Assembly: GCA_015663855.1 (NCBI GenBank) | Contig: DQRJ01000055.1 | Coordinates: forward strand, 1 to 19,840 | Direction of reading: 5' to 3' | From: Flavobacteriales bacterium | Lineage (GTDB): Bacteria > Bacteroidota > Bacteroidia > Flavobacteriales_D > Sanyastnellaceae | DNA length: 19,840 nucleotides | Part shown: positions 1 to 5,863 of the stretch, piece by piece | Layout: each line of letters opens with the position of its first letter | Numbering within the stretch: the first letter of the stretch is position 1 | Translations under genes and position numbers: made by a program | Notes under the pieces: generated by a model | What the model was told of the DNA's origin: nothing | The model's database searches: none | What the model saw: only the letters and a program-made list of their open reading frames with translations

Positions 1-1
1 C

Positions 2-55
2 CGAGACGTCAACTATCGACTCAATGGCTTCTCAGCTCGTTGCGTCCGGAATTAA
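2..55 (+). CDS. 3' end of a FISUMP-domain protein (5' truncated by window)
   Basis: Reading from base 2, an open frame runs off the left edge and ends at a TAA at 53-55. Its last residues are NGFSARCVRN. This matches the usual C-terminus of the Fibrobacter succinogenes major paralogous (FISUMP) domain, which ends in a G-F-S-x-R-C-V-(R/K) motif. The next gene ends in the related SVRCIKD. The stop is 11 nt before the ATG of that gene, so the two are probably co-transcribed paralogues. Only 17 codons are visible, so domain architecture and signal peptide cannot be judged. Confidence 0.6.
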   Translation, partial: RDVNYRLNGFSARCVRN

Positions 56-66
56 TCTTAAATCAA

Positions 67-927
67 ATGAAACACCTCTTCACTATATCACTATGTTTCT
101 TAGCGCTTTCTTTTAGCGCTCAAGAGCCTGATGGTATATATGATATACTAATATGTCCTGAGGACCTTAACGGAGATGGGGTTATTGGTGTGCAGGATTT
201 ATTACTTGTATTAAGTGAGTTTGGGTGTAGCTCATCATGTGAACATGATATAAATCAAGATGGTTATGTAGCTGTTCAGGATATACTTCAGCTCCTGAGT
301 GAGTTTGGAAATACATGCGGAAGCCCTGCATTTCAAAATTGTGGCGACCAAATATTACATGAAGGTTACAATTACTCTACAGTTCAAATAGGTGAGCAGT
401 GTTGGTTCTCTGAGAACTGTAGATATCTTCCCGAGGTGTCACCCGTTTCAGTAGGTTCAGTTACTGTGCCTCAATACTATGTACACAGTTATGCGGGTTC
501 TGAAGTAGGCGAAGCAATAACCTTAAGTAACTACGAGACCTATGGTGTACTTTATAACCATCCAGCTATTATTTTGACTGAAATTTGTCCTGTAGGATGG
601 CATGTGCCTAGTGATGATGCTTGGACCATACTATTTGATTATTTGGGAGGAGAAGCTATTGCAGGAGAAGCAATGAAATCTGAATTTCCATTTTGGAATG
701 GAACTAATTCTAGTGGGTTCAGTGGATTAAAAGGTGGTTATCGTTATTCTTCGGATTCCTTAGGGTCAGGCCAAACCGTCAATCTTGATTACGAAGGATA
801 CTGGTGGAGTTCTTCATCACAAGATGAAATCGCCTCTATGATTTTATTGCGTTTGTACGATCAATTTGTTTTACGTTGGGAGATAAGTGTTGCGAGTGCG
901 CTCTCTGTGCGTTGTATAAAAGACTAA
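67..927 (+). CDS. Secreted dockerin-like plus FISUMP-domain protein
   Basis: A 286-residue secreted protein of unknown function. The ATG at 67 is chosen over an upstream TTG at 40 because it begins a clean signal peptide (residues 1-18, ending SFSA before Q19) and avoids overlap with the preceding stop. Residues 30-84 form a two-repeat EF-hand, dockerin-like module. Candidate calcium ligands are D33/N35/D37/D44 and D61/N63/D65/D72, with cysteines at 30, 54, 58 and 84. The rest (about 90-286) is a FISUMP domain: an early GEQCWFSEN segment, CPVGWHVPSD in the middle, GLKGGYR, WWSSS, and a terminal SVRCIKD. The module lies directly after the signal peptide here but is C-terminal in the other two secreted proteins of the window. 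No typical type IX secretion C-terminal domain is seen. Base composition is AT-richer than in the metabolic genes downstream. The function of FISUMP domains is not established; an extracellular or surface role is inferred. Confidence 0.85.
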   Translation: MKHLFTISLCFLALSFSAQEPDGIYDILICPEDLNGDGVIGVQDLLLVLSEFGCSSSCEHDINQDGYVAVQDILQLLSEFGNTCGSPAFQNCGDQILHEGYNYSTVQIGEQCWFSENCRYLPEVSPVSVGSVTVPQYYVHSYAGSEVGEAITLSNYETYGVLYNHPAIILTEICPVGWHVPSDDAWTILFDYLGGEAIAGEAMKSEFPFWNGTNSSGFSGLKGGYRYSSDSLGSGQTVNLDYEGYWWSSSSQDEIASMILLRLYDQFVLRWEISVASALSVRCIKD

Positions 928-1154
928 CATTCATCTGACACCTCAAGTCTTTGATTATTTTAAGTCGTTATTGTCTAGGTATAAAAGAAAATCTATAATA
1001 ATAGATCCGCTACATACGCTGTACAACTTTCGTCATAGCGGAGCTATAGAGATATACAAGCGTACAGGCTATTAACGATACTTCAACCTGCCATGGGGCA
1101 CGCGTCTTTAGCTATTACTTTAGGTTATTTGCGAGGAATAGAACTGCTTAGTGG

Positions 1155-1162
1155 TAGATTTG
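1155..1162 (+). promoter_or_regulatory. Bacteroidota-type -7 promoter element before the metallophosphoesterase
   Basis: TAGATTTG matches the Bacteroidota primary sigma -7 consensus TAnnTTTG. A TTG at 1129-1131 could be the -33 element, with a spacer of 23 nt (slightly long). Transcription should begin at about 1166-1170, which falls on or just after the first candidate ATG (1167) of the next gene. The rest of the 928-1166 gap shows only weak AT-rich inverted repeats and no RNA gene. Confidence 0.5.
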
Positions 1163-1166
1163 CAAA

Positions 1167-2423
1167 ATGCATCCAAACGGCCCCCCAACAATGATACTTG
1201 TTCTAGCGATTATGCTATGTGTTGTAGCCGTGATAGAATGGATGGCATTTAGGCTCGTGAAGAGGAGGTGGGATAGTAAAGATTGGTGGAAATTGGTGGG
1301 TAGGGTTTGGATAGTAATGACCATCGTTCTATGGGCGTGCTTTACTACTAGTATGGTGAATTACTCGGATTGGAGTGTGAGGTTGCCGAGTCTTGTGGCG
1401 TGCTTTTCTTCAGCGTTTTTCGTGAATTTATTCCCTAAGTTGATCCTCGCATCGTTTCAGATATTAGATGATGTGAGATACTTGGGTGCAGCGATTTTTA
1501 AGAAGGCGAAGGTGACAAAGCCGAGCAATCCCATTCCGAGAGCCTCGTTCTTAAATTACGTGGGAGCGGGGGTGGCGGCTGTGACTTTCGGGGCGATTTT
1601 CCAGGGAGTGGTTTGGGGTAAATATGCGTACAGGGTGGAGAACGTGAAGGTGCCATTGCCGAATTTGCCTGACGCATTTAAAGGCCTCCGCATAGTCCAA
1701 ATCTCAGATGCACACCTCGGCTCATTCATCGGGCAACCACAGAAAGTTTTAGACGCCTTAAAGACAGTGAACGAGTTGAAGGCGGATATGATTTTGTTTA
1801 CGGGAGACTTAGTAAATAGTACGGCGGGGGAGGCGGAATCGTGGATAGCGGCTTTCGCGGAATTGAAAGCTCCGATGGGGAAGTATAGTATTATGGGGAA
1901 TCATGATTATGCCGAGTACGGGGAGTTCGCTCCGGGCGAAAGTGAGGCGAGCGTGAAAAGGCTTCACGAAATACATTCTGAGATGGGATTTCATTTGATG
2001 CTCGACGAGCATGTTCATTTCGAAGCGAGTGATGGGTCGAAGATTGTTCTTGCGGGAGTTGAAAATTGGGGGAGAAATTTCGGTAAAAAAGGCGACCTAA
2101 AGAAAGCTCTTGCCGGAAGTGATAGCGAGAATCTAACCACGATATTGATGAGTCACGACCCTAATCACTACGAAGACGAAGTAATGAACGGTCTAGCCCC
2201 AGTCGATCTCACTTTGAGCGGTCATACGCACGGAATGCAGATGGGTATTAAGATCGAATGGCTCGGAATCGACTACTCCCCAGTTTCAATGTTCTACAAA
2301 AGATGGGGCGGACTTTATAAAGATGGCTCCCAATTCCTTCACGTAAACCGAGGTTTCGGAGTTCTCGCTTTCCGAGGTCGAATAGGTATGCCACCGGAAA
2401 TCACCGTTTTAGAGTTAGTTTAA
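1167..2423 (+). CDS. Membrane-anchored metallophosphoesterase (YaeI/YkuE-like)
   Basis: A 418-residue calcineurin-like metallophosphoesterase with an N-terminal membrane domain. Hydrophobic segments lie at about 9-28, 44-62, 70-92 and 129-149. The catalytic domain follows, with all the classical dinuclear-metal motifs in order: SDAHLG (D-x-H), TGDLVNS (GDxx), GNHDY (GNHD), MSHDPNH (H) and SGHTHG (GHTH). The family hydrolyses phosphomonoesters or phosphodiesters. Membrane-anchored members such as YkuE and YaeI have been linked to lipid substrates, but the substrate here cannot be read from sequence. The start is uncertain: ATG 1167 sits almost on the predicted transcription start, while ATG 1191 (residue 9) would give a short leader and begins directly with the first membrane segment. 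The gene stands alone, with a promoter of its own and another promoter-like element just after its stop. Confidence 0.9.
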   Translation: MHPNGPPTMILVLAIMLCVVAVIEWMAFRLVKRRWDSKDWWKLVGRVWIVMTIVLWACFTTSMVNYSDWSVRLPSLVACFSSAFFVNLFPKLILASFQILDDVRYLGAAIFKKAKVTKPSNPIPRASFLNYVGAGVAAVTFGAIFQGVVWGKYAYRVENVKVPLPNLPDAFKGLRIVQISDAHLGSFIGQPQKVLDALKTVNELKADMILFTGDLVNSTAGEAESWIAAFAELKAPMGKYSIMGNHDYAEYGEFAPGESEASVKRLHEIHSEMGFHLMLDEHVHFEASDGSKIVLAGVENWGRNFGKKGDLKKALAGSDSENLTTILMSHDPNHYEDEVMNGLAPVDLTLSGHTHGMQMGIKIEWLGIDYSPVSMFYKRWGGLYKDGSQFLHVNRGFGVLAFRGRIGMPPEITVLELV

Positions 2424-2441
2424 TCTTAGTTAAAAAGTGAT

Positions 2442-2449
2442 TAACTTTG
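2442..2449 (+). promoter_or_regulatory. -7 promoter element for the glutamylation operon
   Basis: TAACTTTG fits TAnnTTTG and lies 18 nt after the metallophosphoesterase stop. It would start a transcript at about 2453-2456 with a leader of roughly 110 nt before the ligase ATG at 2565. No convincing -33 TTG is present at the expected distance, so support is the -7 match plus position. Confidence 0.4.
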
Positions 2450-2453
2450 CCCC

Positions 2454-2561
2454 ATCCTCATATGGCTGTGAGGCTAGAGAGCCTCGAGATGTATCAATAT
2501 CTTGGGGCTTTTGCTTTTTGCGAATTTTCGCAAAATTTGACTTAATCTCTTTATCTTTCGA
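2454..2561 (+). promoter_or_regulatory. Structured leader region of the glutamylation operon
   Basis: The leader contains a perfect 6-bp hairpin at 2470-2485 (GAGGCT, loop AGAG, AGCCTC), a short agat/atct pair just after it, and an 8-bp palindromic hairpin at 2516-2535 (TTTTGCGA, loop ATTT, TCGCAAAA). GCCCCA at 2449-2454 could also pair with TGGGGC at 2503-2508, followed by a T-rich run, although the first half probably lies at or before the transcription start. I cannot match the region to a riboswitch class I know. It may regulate the operon by attenuation or protein binding; this is inferred from the pairing alone. Confidence 0.35.
2462..2545 (+). CDS. Possible 27-codon leader ORF upstream of the ligase
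   Basis: An ATG at 2462, about 8 nt after the predicted transcription start, opens a 27-codon frame that ends at TAA 2543-2545, 19 nt before the ligase ATG. The first half of the peptide is mixed and charged; the second half is aromatic-rich (YQY, FAF). The frame runs through both leader hairpins, so its translation would affect their folding. There is no family match and the length is within chance expectation. It is listed because of its position. Confidence 0.25.
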   Translation: MAVRLESLEMYQYLGAFAFCEFSQNLT

Positions 2562-2564
2562 GTG

Positions 2565-3932
2565 ATGAAAGAGAAAGCAGAAATTCTAAAGTACATAGCT
2601 GACCATCCGGGATCAAAGGTGAAAGTTGCGGTTACGGATATCGATGGGGTTTTGAGGGGGAAGTTTATGCGTAAAGAGAAGTTTCTGAGCGTTTTAGAGA
2701 GTGGTTTTGGATTTTGCGATGTGATATTTGGTTGGGATTGCGCTGACGTGTCCTACGGTTTACAAAAGGAAAGTGATATTACGGGGTGGCATACTGGATA
2801 TCCCGATGCGCAAGCTGTTGTGGATATTAATACGTTTCGGAAAGTACCTTGGGATGGAGGGACGCCGTTTTTCTTGGCAGATTTCGTGAAAGATGGGGGT
2901 GAAGCGTTGGAGGTTTGTCCTAGACAGTTGCTTAGAAAAGTTAAGGCGGAGGCCGAAGAGATGGGGTTTAAGGCCATGTATTCCCAGGAGTTTGAGTGGT
3001 TTAATTTTGATGAGACGCCTGAAAGTTTTGCCCAAAAGGGATATAAAAATCCTAAACCGATGACGCCTGGCATGTTCGGTTATTCGCTGTTAAGGGCGAG
3101 TCTGAAGTCGGAGTATTTTGACGATATTTTCGAGTTGATGGAGGAGTATGACATCCCCCTTGAGGGCTTGCACACCGAGACGGGGCCTGGGGTTTATGAG
3201 GCCGCGATTCTGTATGACGACATCCTCGAATCGGCTGACAGGGCTGTGCTTTTCAAGACTGGCGTGAAGGAAATTGCTTACAAGCATGAGGTTATGGCTA
3301 GTTTTATGGCAAAGCCAAACCCCGACCTCCCAGGCTGTTCTGGTCACGTACACCAAAGCTTGTGGAAGGATGGGAAGAACGTCTTTTTCGATTCCAGTGA
3401 CGAAAACGGAATGAGCGAGACGCTTAAGTCATTTATCGCGGGTCAACTTCATTGTTTACCACATATCATGCCTATGGTCGCTCCCACGACAAATAGCTTT
3501 AAGCGTCTTGTCGATGGGGCTTGGGCACCTACTACTTTAACGTGGGGTGTCGATAACAGAACTACTGCTTTTAGAGTGCTTTGCTCGGGAGAGAAATCGG
3601 CGAGGGTTGAGGCTAGAGTGTGCGGATCGGATACAAATTCCTACTTAGCGATGGCGGCGTGTCTTGCGTCGGGGTTGTTTGGTATTAAACATAAGATGAA
3701 GTTAGAGCAGCCGGCGACTTCGGGGAATGGGTATGAGGAGAAGTCTCATGGAACCTTGCCTGCTTCATTGAAGATTGCGACGGAAAAAATGAGGAAATCA
3801 TTCGTGGCGAGAGAGTTGTTTGGGGATGCTTTTGTGAAACATTTTACGAAGACGCGGGAGTGGGAGGTGAAGCAATTTGAGGAGTCGAAGAGTGATAATT
3901 GGGAGTTTAAGAGGTATTTCGAAATTATTTAA
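2565..3932 (+). CDS. Glutamine-synthetase-fold gamma-glutamyl-amine ligase (PuuA/GlnA3/GlnA4-like)
   Basis: A 455-residue cytosolic ATP-dependent ligase of the GS type I fold. It is predicted to join glutamate to an amine as a gamma-glutamyl amide. Visible GS motifs are SQEFEWF (metal ligands E142, E144), HTETGPGVYEAA (E205, E212), CSGHVHQS (H261), NSFKRLV (R314), DNRTTAFR (R332, R337) and RVEARV (E349, R351). The segment that in true GS reads PGYEAP, with the ammonium-binding glutamate (E327 in Salmonella numbering), reads DGAWAP here, so W320 replaces it. As I recall, loss of this residue marks GS homologues that use alkylamines rather than ammonia. ATG 2565 is preferred to the GTG one codon earlier. 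The next gene follows after 13 nt. The partners (alcohol dehydrogenase, gamma-glutamyl hydrolase, aldehyde dehydrogenase) favour an amino-alcohol or polyamine substrate. True glutamine synthesis is unlikely. Confidence 0.88.
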   Translation: MKEKAEILKYIADHPGSKVKVAVTDIDGVLRGKFMRKEKFLSVLESGFGFCDVIFGWDCADVSYGLQKESDITGWHTGYPDAQAVVDINTFRKVPWDGGTPFFLADFVKDGGEALEVCPRQLLRKVKAEAEEMGFKAMYSQEFEWFNFDETPESFAQKGYKNPKPMTPGMFGYSLLRASLKSEYFDDIFELMEEYDIPLEGLHTETGPGVYEAAILYDDILESADRAVLFKTGVKEIAYKHEVMASFMAKPNPDLPGCSGHVHQSLWKDGKNVFFDSSDENGMSETLKSFIAGQLHCLPHIMPMVAPTTNSFKRLVDGAWAPTTLTWGVDNRTTAFRVLCSGEKSARVEARVCGSDTNSYLAMAACLASGLFGIKHKMKLEQPATSGNGYEEKSHGTLPASLKIATEKMRKSFVARELFGDAFVKHFTKTREWEVKQFEESKSDNWEFKRYFEII

Positions 3933-3945
3933 GAGGGTTATTAAA

Positions 3946-5088
3946 ATGCATGATTTTCAGAAATTGGTCAGTTTTTCTTTTCCAACGAATATTCTTTTCG
4001 GGTGTGGGGCGGTTAAAGAACTAGGGCCACATCTCTTAGGGCAGTCTTTTAAGTGTCCGTTGATTGTTACGGATCCAGTTGTTGCGGAGTTAGGGTTTTT
4101 TAAGGACATAGTGAGCTCGTTAGAAAGCCAGGGGTTACGCGTTACGGTGTTTTCGGAGATTCATAAAAACCCCGTAAAATCGGATGTGATAGCTGGAGGC
4201 GATGTTTACGAGGCGAATGATTGTGATTGTATTGTGGGAGTCGGAGGAGGTGCCGGACTTGATGTTTCTAGGGCGATAGGGTTGCGAGTGAATCATAAAC
4301 GCGATCTGTTTGATTACGACGACTTGATAGGTGGTGATAAGTACGTTACAGAAGACGTTCCGTATTTAGTAACCATCCCTACGACTTCTGGGACGGGGAG
4401 TGAAGTTGGGAGGTCAGCGATAATTTCTGAGGATGAGAGCAAGAGAAAGCGGATCCTGTTTTCGCCTAAGCTGCTTGCGTCGCAAGTTTTTGCCGATCCG
4501 GAGTTGACTTACGGTTTGCCGCCGTCGATTACTGCCGCAACAGGTATGGATGCCCTCACTCATTCTATGGAAGCTTTTATTGCGAAGGGATATCATCCCA
4601 TGGCAAGTGGGATAGCTTTAGAAAGTATTAAAATGTGTGCTCGATCTTTAGAGTTGGCGGTAAAAGAACCAAAAAACGCTCAGGCACGCGGAGAAATGCT
4701 TCTCGCTTCTTTAATGGGAGCTGTTGCATTCCAAAAAGGTCTCGGAATCGTTCACGCTACGGCTCACCCATTGAGCACTTTGCTCGATATGCATCACGGC
4801 CTAGCTAACAGTATGATGATTCCTTACGGAATGGAGTTTAATGAGGTAGGGATGGAGGAGGAGTTCGTGGAACTTGCCGCTGCACTCGGTGCAAAAGGTA
4901 GCGTGAGTGAGTTTTTACATGAACTAAAAAGTAAGTTGGGATTGCCTGAAAAGTTGAGTGATATAGGAGTGAAAGAAGAACATTTAGACGACCTAGTCGA
5001 GCTCGCTTTTACAGATTTTTGTTTGCCCGCTAATCCTCGTGAAGCTAGTAAAGCTGATCTGAGAGCGATTTATGAAAAAGCACTTTAA
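3946..5088 (+). CDS. Iron-containing alcohol dehydrogenase
   Basis: A 380-residue group III (Fe-type) NAD(P)-dependent alcohol dehydrogenase. It begins with the family's FxFPTNILFGCGA segment. The dinucleotide-binding GVGGGAGLDVSRA is at 98-110 and PTTSGTGSEV at 145-154. All four metal ligands are present: D202 and H206 (MDALTHSMEA), H270 (GIVHATAH) and H284 (DMHHGLAN), with spacing close to FucO. The ATG at 3946 is chosen because upstream in-frame starts lie inside the ligase gene; it leaves a 13-nt gap. The inferred reaction is oxidation of the free hydroxyl of a gamma-glutamyl amino alcohol to the aldehyde for the dehydrogenase encoded at 5864. The reverse reaction, removing a toxic aldehyde, is the main alternative. 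This enzyme class does not oxidise primary amines, so it cannot directly replace PuuB. Confidence 0.9.
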   Translation: MHDFQKLVSFSFPTNILFGCGAVKELGPHLLGQSFKCPLIVTDPVVAELGFFKDIVSSLESQGLRVTVFSEIHKNPVKSDVIAGGDVYEANDCDCIVGVGGGAGLDVSRAIGLRVNHKRDLFDYDDLIGGDKYVTEDVPYLVTIPTTSGTGSEVGRSAIISEDESKRKRILFSPKLLASQVFADPELTYGLPPSITAATGMDALTHSMEAFIAKGYHPMASGIALESIKMCARSLELAVKEPKNAQARGEMLLASLMGAVAFQKGLGIVHATAHPLSTLLDMHHGLANSMMIPYGMEFNEVGMEEEFVELAAALGAKGSVSEFLHELKSKLGLPEKLSDIGVKEEHLDDLVELAFTDFCLPANPREASKADLRAIYEKAL

Positions 5089-5100
5089 GACCTGCTAGAT

Positions 5101-5862
5101 ATGATTAAGCTAGGAGTTTCATCCGCATTTATTTATCCCGATTTGAATAGGGCGACCTTCGGAGCGAAGAGTTTATGCTTTCTAGAAAAGGATATGGCGA
5201 ATTATTTGAGTAGGGAGGGAGTGATGCCGGTTTTAGTGCCCGACCTAGATTCTGATGAAGCGCTGGAGGCTTTTATGCTGGAAATTGACGCGCTCGTCCT
5301 TCAAGGCGGCAGCGATATTGCCCCGGAGACTTATGGAGAGAAACCTGTGCTAGAGGGGAAGTGGCTAGGAGATAGGTGCAGGGACGACTTTGAGCTCAAG
5401 CTGCTAACGATTGCTGTGCGCATGAAAAAGCCAGTTTTCGGTATCTGTCGTGGCTTTCAGTTAATTAATGTGTTCTTCGGAGGGACTTTGTTTCAGGATA
5501 TGGAATACCAAACAAAAACTTCCTTCCCTCACCGTGACGCTATACTGTACGATCAACTAAACCACACTATAGATCTCGTTCCGGGCTCTTTGCTCCAGGA
5601 ATTAATTGAAGCAAAACCCGACATCTCTGATTCGGAATCTCTCAAAGTGAATTCCGTTCATCATCAAGGCGTAAAGGATTTAGGAAGTGACTTAGAGGTG
5701 ATGGCATTTTCTTCAGAGGATAATGTAATTGAAGCGTTTATCCATAAATGCGAGAATGTTATGGGAGTTCAATGGCATCCCGAATTTTTCTATAATTCCA
5801 AGGAGCTTCTTTTCGACTCGGATATTCTATTTCGACACTTTCTAAGCTTAATTAAAAAATAA
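5101..5862 (+). CDS. Gamma-glutamyl amide hydrolase, peptidase C26 (PuuD-like)
   Basis: A 253-residue class-I glutamine-amidotransferase-fold hydrolase. The Cys-His-Glu triad is visible: C116 in FGICRGFQLINV, and H226 and E228 in GVQWHPEF. Other family landmarks are LVLQGGSDIAPETYGE near 66-80 and VHHQGVKDLG near 186-195. No signal peptide is seen. PuuD-type members cut the gamma-glutamyl bond of gamma-glutamyl-GABA; here the enzyme probably releases glutamate and an amino acid from the product of the two dehydrogenases. The gene starts 12 nt after the alcohol dehydrogenase stop and ends one nucleotide before the next ATG, so it is inside the operon. A folate polyglutamate hydrolase role is possible but not suggested by context. 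Confidence 0.88.
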   Translation: MIKLGVSSAFIYPDLNRATFGAKSLCFLEKDMANYLSREGVMPVLVPDLDSDEALEAFMLEIDALVLQGGSDIAPETYGEKPVLEGKWLGDRCRDDFELKLLTIAVRMKKPVFGICRGFQLINVFFGGTLFQDMEYQTKTSFPHRDAILYDQLNHTIDLVPGSLLQELIEAKPDISDSESLKVNSVHHQGVKDLGSDLEVMAFSSEDNVIEAFIHKCENVMGVQWHPEFFYNSKELLFDSDILFRHFLSLIKK

Positions 5863-5863
5863 A

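Noticed and set aside
40..66. TTG start nine codons upstream of the FISUMP gene ATG
   Set aside because: It would overlap the preceding stop and bury the signal peptide behind nine extra residues; ATG 67 is better.
918..952. 7-bp inverted repeat AAAGACT/AGTCTTT at the end of the first full gene
   Set aside because: The stem is AT-rich, the loop is 20 nt and no T-run follows; too weak to call a terminator.
991..1064. Several short complementary segments (ATCTAT/ATAGAT, TCCGCTA/TAGCGGA, TACGCT/AGCGTA), some crossing like a pseudoknot
   Set aside because: Stems are 6-7 bp and mutually conflicting, which is expected by chance in an AT-rich gap; no RNA family recognised.
3877..3945. Extended N-terminus for the alcohol dehydrogenase inside the ligase gene
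   Set aside because: The extra residues do not resemble the family, and the protein begins naturally at ATG 3946.
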